NCBI GenBank assembly: GCA_900545835.1
Contig: URBB01000060.1
Span: 1 to 12,380, forward strand
Direction of reading: 5' to 3'
Length of the DNA: 12,380 bases
From: an uncultured Collinsella sp.
GTDB taxonomy: Bacteria; Actinomycetota; Coriobacteriia; Coriobacteriales; Coriobacteriaceae
Each line of letters starts with the position of its first letter. The first letter of the stretch is position 1. A model generated the notes under the pieces. The model was not told where the DNA came from. It saw only the letters and a program-made list of their open reading frames with translations, and did not search any database. Position numbers and translations under genes: made by a program. Positions 1-6,869 of the stretch are shown here, piece by piece.

Positions 1-411
1 AGGGGCGGGCGCCGTGCGCGTTGGCGCCGCGTCGAAGCACGCCATGAGCTGCTGCGCCATGGCGTTGATGGAGCGTACGGTCGAGAGGTCGGTGTTGACG
101 CAGAGCATACCGACGATCTCGTCATTCTCGCGGATAAAGTACGTCGCTGACTCCAACGTCTTGCCTCCGGCGCCGCGGCCCTCGTAGCCCGTAATAAACG
201 GCAGGTCGCGATACTTGGCGTCGTGCATGATCTTGAGTGCCAGATCGGTGGCGGGACCGCCGACCTTGCGGCCGCTCACGATGCCGTTGCGAATATCGAC
301 GATGGCGTGGTCGGGATCCGAGAAATCGTGCAGCACGATCTCGCTGTTTTTGCCAAGTATCTGCTCCAGAAAATCGACCATCGGCAAAAAGCGACGTACG
401 GTCTCGTTCAC
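1..411 (-). CDS. YheO/DauR-like PAS-domain transcriptional regulator, N-terminal part (runs off the window)
   Basis: 137 codons are visible on the minus strand and the frame stays open to base 1. It starts with GTG at 411-409; an AAAGGAG ribosome binding site lies 6 bases upstream, which decides this start. The protein begins VNETVRRFLPMVDFLEQILG. It contains the pattern of the YheO-like PAS_6 domain: EIVLHDFSD, then DIRNGIVSGRKVGGPATDLAL, then an ESATYFIRENDEIVGMLCVN strand block. Family members (about 220-240 aa; E. coli DauR) carry a C-terminal helix-turn-helix, which would lie beyond the window edge. The gene is divergent from the purine permease, so it is a natural candidate for the local regulator of the operon, perhaps sensing a purine or related small ligand. 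The ligand is unknown. The family call is fairly sure; the role is inferred from position. Confidence 0.85.
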   Translation of the reverse strand, partial: MNETVRRFLPMVDFLEQILGKNSEIVLHDFSDPDHAIVDIRNGIVSGRKVGGPATDLALKIMHDAKYRDLPFITGYEGRGAGGKTLESATYFIRENDEIVGMLCVNTDLSTVRSINAMAQQLMACFDAAPTRTAPAP

Positions 412-484
412 GGGCAACTCCTTTGGGTGAAATCGGAAATGTTCATAACAATTTTTTCTCATGGTAACACGCTGCCCATCATCT

Positions 485-606
485 CGTATATCCGCAGGTA
501 CATTGCGTAATGCAGACGAACGGTAGGAATTTAGCGGTAAACGGTTGACCAAAAGAAATGTTAGATGTTATTTTGACCAGACACTTTCCTGACCTGCGGA
601 AATGCG
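485..606. repeat. Inverted pair of 15-bp sites (candidate operator)
   Basis: CGTATATCCGCAGGT at 485-499 on the plus strand matches CGCATTTCCGCAGGT read on the minus strand from 606 to 592, with 13 of 15 positions identical and a 9-bp perfect core TCCGCAGGT. The two copies face each other across about 92 bp in the divergent spacer. The right copy lies about 40 bp upstream of the probable -35 of the permease promoter. A paired, inverted arrangement between divergent genes is typical of regulator binding sites that could loop; assignment to the YheO-like regulator is inference. Confidence 0.5.
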
Positions 607-647
607 TAATTTCAGCTGAAGAATAGTCTGATAACAAAATATTATTA

Positions 648-676
648 TTGAGAATGAGAATCATCTTTAATACGAT
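648..676 (+). promoter_or_regulatory. Probable sigma-70 promoter of the permease operon
   Basis: TTGAGA at 648-653 (5 of 6 with TTGACA), a spacer of exactly 17 bases, then TACGAT at 671-676 (4 of 6 with TATAAT). Transcription would start near 683, leaving a leader of about 80 bases before the permease start at 764. It is the best -35/-10 pair I found in the spacer. A Fur-like box lies between the two hexamers. Confidence 0.6.
650..668 (+). promoter_or_regulatory. Fur-box-like operator inside the operon promoter
   Basis: GAGAATGAGAATCATCTTT matches the classical 19-bp Fur consensus GATAATGATAATCATTATC at 14 of 19 positions. It fills the spacer between the proposed -35 and -10, where a bound repressor would block polymerase. 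The downstream genes encode iron-sulfur-rich proteins, so iron control is reasonable. The match is imperfect and chance similarity in AT-rich DNA is possible. Confidence 0.4.
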
Positions 677-763
677 ATGCAATGAAGGCACAACCTCAAC
701 CCCGCACTGCGTCACAATAGAGCGTTAGATGCGAAAACAACTACTTCGAGGATTGGTGGTCAA

Positions 764-2158
764 ATGACCCAGGAGACGGTTACGAACGGCACTGAAGCCC
801 TGTTCACTCGCGAAGGCATGCCTCCCGTTAAGGAAATGATCCCGTGTGCCCTTCAGCACGTACTGGCATCGTTTGCCGGCATCATTACCCCGGCGGTCAT
901 CATGGCCGGCGTCTACGGCTTTAATAGCCAGCAGAGCACCGACATCATCCAGGTTGCACTCATTCTTTCGGCAATCGACACGGCCCTTCAGGCCTTCGCT
1001 CCCTTCCGTCGCATCGGCGGCGGCCTGCCCATCGTCATGGGCGTTTCGTTCGCGTTCCTGCCGGCCCTGCAGGCCATGGGTGCCTCGGGCTTTAGCTTTG
1101 GTGCGTTGCTGGGCGGCGAGATCGTCGGCGGTGCCGTCGCGGTCCTCTTTGGTCTGGCCTACAGCAAGATCAAGTGGCTGTTCCCGCCCGTCGTGACCGG
1201 TACGGTCATCTTCTCCATCGGCGTTTCGCTGTATCCCACGGCCGTCAAGTATATGGCCGGCGGTATGGGTACGCCGCTATGGGGCACCCCGCAGGCCTGG
1301 TGCGTCGCTCTTATCACCTTCGCCGTGGTCTTTGCGCTCGCCAACTTTGGCAAGGGCACGCTCAAGCTGGGATCCGTGTTCTTTGGCATGATCGTTGGCA
1401 TGATCGTCTCCATCCCCTTTGGCATGATCGACTTCTCCAGCGTCGCCACCGCTCAGGTCTTCGCCCTTCCCAAGCTCATGCCCTACGCGCTCGAGTTTGA
1501 TCCCGAGGTCTGCATTACCCTCGCCGTCGTGTTCCCCATGGTTGCTATCCAGGTTATCGGTGACGTCTCCGCCGCCTGCCTGGGCTCCATCGACCGTATG
1601 CCCACCGAGCGCGAGCTCTCCGGCGCCATCGTGTCCCAGGGCCTTACCTCTATGGTCGGCGGCCTGCTGGGCGGTCTTCCCACCAGCGCCCTCGGCCAGA
1701 ACGTGGGCATCATCTGCTCCAACAAGGTCGTCAACAAGTGGGTCTTTGTGATCATCGCTGCCGTCTTTGCCATCGCCGGTCTGTTCCCGCAGCTCTCTGC
1801 CGTCCTTTCCGCTATCCCGCAGCCCGTCATCGGCGGCGCGACCGTCGGCGTCTTTGGCACCATCACCATGAACGGCGTGCGCATGTTCACCCGCGAGGGC
1901 CTCACGCAGCGCACCACCACCATCGTCGGTACCTCCGTCGTCTTTGGCCTGGGTATCTGGATGGCCAGCGGTTGCCTTGCCGGCGAGGGCATGCCCGCCT
2001 GGGTGTCCACCGTCATCGGCTCCAATGCCGTAACCCCCACCGCCATCATGGCCATTGTCCTTAACCTGATTCTTCCGCAGACGCCGGTTGTGGCTCAGCA
2101 CATCGATGCTGCCAAGGACGCTGCCGTGGATCTGGTCTTGCCCGAGAGCAAGAAGTAA
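764..2158 (+). CDS. NCS2 family nucleobase permease (xanthine/uric acid type)
   Basis: A 464-residue, very hydrophobic protein of the length usual for nucleobase:cation symporter-2 carriers, which bring purines or pyrimidines into the cell with protons or sodium across the inner membrane. Family marks seen are GGGLPIVMGVSFAF (about residues 84-97, membrane helix 3), a GDVSA segment at 266-270 (helix 8), and the signature-like QNVGIICSNK at 312-321 (helix 10). A GGTGG sequence 4 bases before the ATG, with GAGG further upstream, serves as ribosome binding site. As first gene of a purine-oxidation operon, the likely substrate is xanthine or urate. Two positions are unusual: Gln263 stands where the helix-8 ExxGD motif has Glu, and Asn320 where the signature usually has Thr. 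Exact substrate cannot be read from sequence. Confidence 0.88.
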   Translation: MTQETVTNGTEALFTREGMPPVKEMIPCALQHVLASFAGIITPAVIMAGVYGFNSQQSTDIIQVALILSAIDTALQAFAPFRRIGGGLPIVMGVSFAFLPALQAMGASGFSFGALLGGEIVGGAVAVLFGLAYSKIKWLFPPVVTGTVIFSIGVSLYPTAVKYMAGGMGTPLWGTPQAWCVALITFAVVFALANFGKGTLKLGSVFFGMIVGMIVSIPFGMIDFSSVATAQVFALPKLMPYALEFDPEVCITLAVVFPMVAIQVIGDVSAACLGSIDRMPTERELSGAIVSQGLTSMVGGLLGGLPTSALGQNVGIICSNKVVNKWVFVIIAAVFAIAGLFPQLSAVLSAIPQPVIGGATVGVFGTITMNGVRMFTREGLTQRTTTIVGTSVVFGLGIWMASGCLAGEGMPAWVSTVIGSNAVTPTAIMAIVLNLILPQTPVVAQHIDAAKDAAVDLVLPESKK

Positions 2159-2174
2159 CCAATTCGGTGCTATT

Positions 2175-2206
2175 CGTCGGCGGGCGCATCGCCTCGTCCG
2201 CCGACG
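2175..2206 (+). other. Stem-loop after the permease gene, no U-tract
   Basis: CGTCGGCGG at 2175-2183 pairs perfectly with CCGCCGACG at 2198-2206 around a 14-base loop, 16 bases after the permease stop. No run of T follows, so it does not look like a factor-independent terminator. It may stabilise the upstream message end or attenuate partly. A smaller hairpin, GCGGC/GCCGC (2211-2225), follows directly. Confidence 0.55.
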
Positions 2207-2210
2207 TCAT

Positions 2211-2353
2211 GCGGCGCCAAGCCGCACTTCAAAGGGTTTGTCCCTTTGGTGAAGCGTTGACGGGAGAGGGCCCGTTTCCGGTGTAGGCCGGCGCTTCGCA
2301 CTCCGCCATGTCAGAGGTGTCAAACCCCGCCTCTGATGTCGAAGGGAGCATCC
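2211..2353 (+). promoter_or_regulatory. Structured leader upstream of ssnA
   Basis: This 143-base stretch before the ssnA start is packed with inverted repeats: GCGGC/GCCGC (2211-2225); AAAGGG/CCCTTT (2231-2236 with 2242-2247), flanked by CTTC/GAAG; ACGGG/CCCGT (2260-2264 with 2271-2275); CCGG/CCGG around 2278-2291; and TCAGAGG/CCTCTGA (2311-2317 with 2330-2336). The last can extend to ten pairs (2308-2339) with two G-U pairs and ends just before the Shine-Dalgarno GAAGGGAG at 2341-2348. That geometry could control access to the ssnA start. I could not match it to a known riboswitch class. Confidence 0.4.
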
Positions 2354-3709
2354 ATGCTTCTGGTCGCTAACGGTTCCGTCTTTACCCGCAACGCTCAGGC
2401 CCCGTTCAGCCCCAACGGTGCGGTCGCCATTGACGGAGATACGATCGTCGAAGTGGGCCCCGAGTGCGAGCTCAAGGCCAAGTACCCGGATGCCGAGTAC
2501 GTCGATGCCCGGGGCAACCTCATCATGCCCGGACTCATCAACTGCCACACCCACATCTACTCGGGTCTGGCCCGCGGCCTTGCCATTAAGGGCTGCAATC
2601 CCACCAACTTCCTGGAGAATCTTGAGCAGCAGTGGTGGAAGATCGACGACAACCTGACGCTCGACGGCACCAAGGCCAGCGCCTATGCCACGATTCTGGA
2701 CTCCATCCGCGATGGCGTCACCACGATCTTCGATCACCACGCGAGCTTCTGCGAGATCCCGGGCAGCCTCTTTACCATTAAGGACGCCGCTCAGGAGCTT
2801 GGCATGCGTTCGTGCCTGTGCTACGAGGTCTCCGATCGCCGCGGCCAGGAAAAATGCGACCAGGCCATTGCCGAGAACGCCGAATTTGCCCAGTGGGCCG
2901 CCAAGGAGCGTCGCGATAACGACAATCATATGATCGCCGCCATGTTTGGCGGTCACGCCACCTTTACGCTTTCGGACGAGACCATGGACAAGATGGCCGA
3001 GGCCAACAACGGCCTGACCGGCTTCCACATCCATGTGTGCGAGGGCATGAATGACGTGTGGGACTCCCGCCTCAACCGCGGTGGCATCAGCCCTGTCGAG
3101 CGCCTGCTGCAGCACAACCTGCTGGGTCCCGACACCATGCTTGGCCACTGCATCCACGTGACGCCCGCCGAGATGGATATCGTCAAGGAGTCCGGCACCT
3201 GGCTGGTCAACAACCCCGAATCCAATATGGGCAACGCCGTGGGCTGCGCCCCCGTGCTCGAGTTCTTCCGCCGCGGTATCCCCGTGTGCATGGGCACCGA
3301 CGCCTACACCCACGATATGCTCGAGAGCCTCAAGGTCTTCCTGATCATTCAGCGCCACAACGCCGCCATGCCCAACGTGGGCTGGTGCGAGGCCATGACC
3401 ATGCTGTTCGAGAACAACGCCAAGATGGCCAGCAAGTACTTCGATCGCAAGCTCGGTGTGCTCGAGGCCGGCGCCGCTGCCGACGTCATCGTTATGGACT
3501 ACAAGCCCTTTACGCCGCTGAGCGAGGAGAACATCGACGGCCACATGCTCTTTGGCATGATGGGCAAAAACTGCCGCACCACCATCATCAACGGCCGCGT
3601 CCTGTACAAGGATCGTGAGTTCGTTGGCATTGATGAGGACAAGATCAACGCGTGGACCATGGCTGAGTCCAAGAAGCTCTGGAGCACGCTCAACGATCGC
3701 ACCTACTAA
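2354..3709 (+). CDS. ssnA: SsnA-type metal-dependent amidohydrolase
   Basis: A 451-residue member of the amidohydrolase superfamily, close in length to E. coli SsnA (about 442). I chose ATG 2354 because GAAGGGAG ends 5 bases before it; an in-frame ATG at 2336 would put that ribosome binding site inside the gene and lies in a hairpin. Expected metal ligands are visible: His65-x-His67 in GLINCHTHIYSGL, His227 in FHIHVCEG, His268 or His265 in GHCIHVTP, and Asp316 in MGTDAYTHD. SsnA travels with ygfK and Mo-hydroxylase genes in selenium-linked and uric-acid-degrading clusters, and is presumed to hydrolyse a ring or deaminate a purine-derived substrate. Its reaction is not firmly known. Family assignment is strong given the neighbours; a guanine-deaminase-like role would be the alternative. 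Confidence 0.9.
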   Translation: MLLVANGSVFTRNAQAPFSPNGAVAIDGDTIVEVGPECELKAKYPDAEYVDARGNLIMPGLINCHTHIYSGLARGLAIKGCNPTNFLENLEQQWWKIDDNLTLDGTKASAYATILDSIRDGVTTIFDHHASFCEIPGSLFTIKDAAQELGMRSCLCYEVSDRRGQEKCDQAIAENAEFAQWAAKERRDNDNHMIAAMFGGHATFTLSDETMDKMAEANNGLTGFHIHVCEGMNDVWDSRLNRGGISPVERLLQHNLLGPDTMLGHCIHVTPAEMDIVKESGTWLVNNPESNMGNAVGCAPVLEFFRRGIPVCMGTDAYTHDMLESLKVFLIIQRHNAAMPNVGWCEAMTMLFENNAKMASKYFDRKLGVLEAGAAADVIVMDYKPFTPLSEENIDGHMLFGMMGKNCRTTIINGRVLYKDREFVGIDEDKINAWTMAESKKLWSTLNDRTY

Positions 3710-3724
3710 TTCACAAGTAGATTC

Positions 3725-3760
3725 ACGCGCGTCGGATGTTTTGCCGCATCCGACGCGCGT
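3725..3760 (+). other. 14-bp perfect stem-loop between ssnA and ygfK
   Basis: ACGCGCGTCGGATG at 3725-3738 pairs perfectly with CATCCGACGCGCGT at 3747-3760 around the 8-base loop TTTTGCCG, 15 bases after the ssnA stop. It is very GC-rich and should be extremely stable, but ATAGGCGG rather than T residues follows, so it is not a standard intrinsic terminator. It may act as a processing or stability element that sets the ratio of the upstream and downstream gene products. CGCCCG/CGGGCG (about 3811-3836) can form another stem before ygfK. Confidence 0.6.
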
Positions 3761-3858
3761 ATAGGCGGCCTCCGCGGGGTCGCCGGCGCTGTGCTAGCGC
3801 TACACCGTATTTGCGCCCGCCGCGCGGTCTCGCCGGGCGTTACAGAGAGGAGCTCATT

Positions 3859-6858
3859 ATGAGCGACATCATGAGGCCGATCCCGTTTTCGCAGCTGATG
3901 AACTGGATCATCGAGGAGCACAAGACCCAGGACGCCATCTTTGGCGTGCGCAAGATGGTCACGACCAACCAGGAGGGCGCGCTTCCCATTTTTGACGAGC
4001 GCATCGAGACTCCGTTTGGCCCGGCCGCCGGCCCCAATACGCAGCTTGCCCAAAACATCGTGGCATCCTACGTTGCCGGTTCCCGCTTCTTTGAGCTCAA
4101 GACCGTTCAGGTTATGGACGGCGAAGAGCTCTCCAAGTGTGTGAACAAGCCCTGCATCGTGGCGCAGGACGAGTGCTACAACTGCGAGTGGTCGACCGAG
4201 CTCGAGGTTCCGCAGGCCTTTGCCGAGTACGTGAAGGCATGGTTTGCCTGCCACCTGATCGCTCGCGAGTACGGTCTGGGCAGCCCGGACGGTTTTGTCT
4301 TTAACATGTCCGTGGGCTATGACCTCGAGGGTATTAAGAGCCCCAAGGTCGACGCCTACATCGAGGGCATGAAGGATGCCAGCGGCTCCGACGTCTGGAA
4401 CGAGTGCCGCGCATGGGCGTTTGCCAACCTGGACAAGTTTGAGCATGTCGACGCCGCGTTTGTCGAGTCCATCCCGGCGCGCGTCTCCAACTCCATTACC
4501 GAGTCCACGCTGCATGGCTGCCCGCCGGCGGAGATCGAGCGCATCGCGACCTATCTGATTACCGAGAAGGGTCTCAACACCTACATCAAGTGCAACCCCA
4601 CGCTGCTGGGCTATGAGTTTGCCCGCCAGCGTCTGAACGAGCTGGGCTTTGATTACATCGTCTTCGACGATACGCACTTCCGCGAGGACCTGCAGTGGGT
4701 CGATGCCGTGCCTATGTTCGAGCGCCTGATTGCCCTGTGTGCCGAGCGCGGGCTGGAGTTTGGCGTCAAGCTCACCAACACCTTCCCCGTCGACGTGACG
4801 AGAAACGAGCTGCCCTCCACCGAGATGTACATGTCGGGCCGTTCGCTGTTCTCGCTGACCATTGAGGCCGCCCGTCGCATTACCGAGCAGTTCGATGGCA
4901 AGCTGCGCATCAGCTACTCCGGTGGTGCCACGGTCTACAACATCCGCGCCCTGTACGATGCCGGCATTTGGCCCGTTACCCTGGCGACCGACGTGCTCAA
5001 GCCCGGTGGCTACGAGCGCTTTAGCCAGATGGCTGGCGAGTTTACCGACCTGGATGGCAAGCCGTTCGCGGGCGTCTCGCTCGAGGCCGTGACCGCGATC
5101 CAGACCGATTCGCTTACCAACCCGCTCTACAAAAAGCCGCTGCGTCCGCTGCCCGACCGCAAGGTCGCCGGCAAGAGCCCGCTTTCCGACTGCTTTACCA
5201 CGCCGTGCCGTACGAGCTGCCCCATTCAGCAGGATATTCCCGCCTACCTGGCGGCTGTTGACGAGGGTCGCTACGAGGACGCGCTCAACATTATCATCGA
5301 GCGCAACGCCCTGCCGTTCATTACCGGCACCATCTGCCCGCATCCCTGCGGCCGTGCCTGCGAGCGTGCGTTCTACGAGCCCGAGGGCGCCCAGATTCGC
5401 GCCAGCAAGCTCAAGGCCGCCCGCGAGGCCATGACCGCCGTGCTGCCCAAGCTGCGCGCCCAGGCCATCGCAAACGACGGCGAGCGCAACGTTGCCGTTA
5501 TCGGCGGCGGCCCGGCCGGCCTGGCGACGGCGTTCTTCCTGACGCGTGCCGGCGTGCCCGTCACCATCTTCGAGGCCCGCGACTCTCTCGGCGGCGTGGT
5601 CCGTCACGTGATCCCCGAGTTCCGTATCGCCAGCGACGATATCTCCCACGATGCCGAGCTCTGCCTGGCCTTTGGCGCCAAGGTGCAGCTCAACGCTCGC
5701 GTTGATTCCATCGACGAACTCAAGGCTCAAGGCTTTACTGACGTGGTCGTGGCCACCGGTGCCTGGATGCCCGGCTCTGCGGGCTTGGGCGAGGGTGCCG
5801 AGCTCGATGTGCTGGAGTTCCTCGAGGCCGCCAAGAAGGGCGAGAAACTCGAACTGGGCGAGGACGTCGTGGTCATTGGCGCCGGCAACACCGCCATGGA
5901 TGCGGCCCGCGTGGCCAAGCGCCTTGCTGGCGTGAAGAACGTGCGCCTGGTGTATCGCCGCACCAAGAAGCAGATGCCCGCCGACGAGGAAGAGCTTGAT
6001 CTTGCTCTTGCCGACGGTGTTGAGTTCTGCGAGCTGCTGGCCCCCAAGGCGCTTAACGGCGCCGTCCTGACCTGCGACGTTATGGAGCTTGGCGAGCCGG
6101 ATGCAAGCGGCCGTCGCAGTCCCGTCGCCACGGGCGAGACCGTCGAGCTTTCCGCCACCACGGTGATCTGCGCCGTGGGCGAGGGCATCGATGCCAGCCT
6201 TTACGATGCCGCGGGCGTCGAGCACGACCGTCGCGGCCGCCTTGCCGCCACCTCCACCGGCGTCGAGGGCGTTTGGGCTGCGGGCGACTGCCGTCGCGGT
6301 CCTGCCACCGTGGTCGAGGCTATCGCCGACGCCGCGGAGGTCGCCCGTGCCATCGCCGGCGTGGACTTTAACAAGTACGCCGACTGCAACGAGCAGGCCG
6401 GCCGCGAGGACACCTGCTACGAGCGCAAGGGGTCGCTGTGCCGCGACAAGCGCAACTGCACTAAGACCCGCTGCCTGGGCTGCGGTTCGGTGTGCGAGGT
6501 CTGCTGCGACGTGTGCCCCAACCGCGCCAACGTGGCCATTAAGGTGCCGGGCCTGGCCAAGCATCAGGTCGTCCACGTCGATGGCATGTGCAACGAGTGC
6601 GGCAACTGCGCCGTGTTCTGCCCCTACCAGGAGGGTCGTCCCTACAAGGACAAGCTCACCCTGTTCTGGAGCGAGCAGGACATGGAGAACTCCGAGAACG
6701 AGGGCTTCCTGGCCGTGGGCGAGGATCACTTTAAGGTCCGCGTCGCCGGCACGGTCCGCACCGTCTCGGTCGATGCCGTCAACACTGGCCTTCCCGAGGC
6801 CGTCCGCCTGACCATCAGGGCTGTGCGCGACAACTATTCGTACCTTCTTAAGAAATAG
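3859..6858 (+). CDS. ygfK: YgfK: flavin/iron-sulfur oxidoreductase subunit (so-called putative selenate reductase subunit)
   Basis: 999 residues from ATG 3859, which has GAGAGGAG 6 bases upstream; the frame is open further upstream but without another good start. The opening MSDIMRPIPF and the FNMSVGYDLEGIK and STLHGCPP blocks closely resemble E. coli YgfK (about 1032 aa). Domain order: a dihydroorotate-dehydrogenase-like barrel (about 1-420, SGGA at 354-357); a GltD/DPYD-type cysteine domain (Cys445, 450, 454 and 493, 497, 501); a dinucleotide fold with GGGPAG at 549-554; a second with GAGNTA at 674-679; then two C-terminal 4Fe-4S motifs (Cys872, 875, 879, with 882, 883 or 886; and Cys911, 914, 917, 921). 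This is a cytoplasmic electron-transfer machine likely linking NAD(P)H to the Mo hydroxylase. The selenate-reductase name is historical; a role in urate/purine metabolism fits better here. Confidence 0.95.
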   Translation: MSDIMRPIPFSQLMNWIIEEHKTQDAIFGVRKMVTTNQEGALPIFDERIETPFGPAAGPNTQLAQNIVASYVAGSRFFELKTVQVMDGEELSKCVNKPCIVAQDECYNCEWSTELEVPQAFAEYVKAWFACHLIAREYGLGSPDGFVFNMSVGYDLEGIKSPKVDAYIEGMKDASGSDVWNECRAWAFANLDKFEHVDAAFVESIPARVSNSITESTLHGCPPAEIERIATYLITEKGLNTYIKCNPTLLGYEFARQRLNELGFDYIVFDDTHFREDLQWVDAVPMFERLIALCAERGLEFGVKLTNTFPVDVTRNELPSTEMYMSGRSLFSLTIEAARRITEQFDGKLRISYSGGATVYNIRALYDAGIWPVTLATDVLKPGGYERFSQMAGEFTDLDGKPFAGVSLEAVTAIQTDSLTNPLYKKPLRPLPDRKVAGKSPLSDCFTTPCRTSCPIQQDIPAYLAAVDEGRYEDALNIIIERNALPFITGTICPHPCGRACERAFYEPEGAQIRASKLKAAREAMTAVLPKLRAQAIANDGERNVAVIGGGPAGLATAFFLTRAGVPVTIFEARDSLGGVVRHVIPEFRIASDDISHDAELCLAFGAKVQLNARVDSIDELKAQGFTDVVVATGAWMPGSAGLGEGAELDVLEFLEAAKKGEKLELGEDVVVIGAGNTAMDAARVAKRLAGVKNVRLVYRRTKKQMPADEEELDLALADGVEFCELLAPKALNGAVLTCDVMELGEPDASGRRSPVATGETVELSATTVICAVGEGIDASLYDAAGVEHDRRGRLAATSTGVEGVWAAGDCRRGPATVVEAIADAAEVARAIAGVDFNKYADCNEQAGREDTCYERKGSLCRDKRNCTKTRCLGCGSVCEVCCDVCPNRANVAIKVPGLAKHQVVHVDGMCNECGNCAVFCPYQEGRPYKDKLTLFWSEQDMENSENEGFLAVGEDHFKVRVAGTVRTVSVDAVNTGLPEAVRLTIRAVRDNYSYLLKK

Positions 6859-6869
6859 GCGAGTCTCTT

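Larger units (their letters stand above)
412..763. promoter_or_regulatory. Divergent intergenic control region between the regulator and the permease operon
   Basis: This 352-bp spacer is clearly more AT-rich than the flanking genes and I see no convincing gene in it. It holds a sigma-70-type promoter with an overlapping Fur-like box near 648-676 and several short inverted repeats, described separately. Other small symmetric elements are TTTCC at 585-589 against GGAAA at 598-602, and GAAAT at 600-604 against ATTTC at 609-613. The octamer TGCGTAAT occurs twice (504-511 and 603-610). No clear promoter for the minus-strand regulator could be picked out; TTATGA-like hexamers occur but lack a good -35. 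Confidence 0.7.

Noticed and set aside
479..715. Small minus-strand open frame (78 codons) in the divergent spacer
   Set aside because: It has no Shine-Dalgarno sequence, overlaps the proposed promoter and operator elements, and its protein resembles nothing I know.
2175..2206. Rho-independent terminator after the permease
   Set aside because: The stem is good but no T-run follows, and the downstream genes have no clear promoter of their own.
2336..2353. Upstream ATG for ssnA adding MSKGAS
   Set aside because: Using it would bury the strong GAAGGGAG ribosome binding site inside the coding region; ATG 2354 has ideal spacing.
2207..3544. Minus-strand open frame of about 445 codons opposite ssnA
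   Set aside because: The composition is His/Gly/Ala-rich shadow sequence, while the plus strand has an unmistakable amidohydrolase with metal ligands.
3736..3858. N-terminal extension of ygfK by 41 residues
   Set aside because: The extension is Arg/Pro-rich translated spacer with hairpins, whereas ATG 3859 follows GAGAGGAG and matches the known YgfK N-terminus.
3706..6729. Long minus-strand open frame of about 1007 codons opposite ygfK
   Set aside because: It is an antisense shadow caused by GC-rich third positions of ygfK; its translation is low-complexity and rich in Gly, Ala, His and Val with no family motifs.
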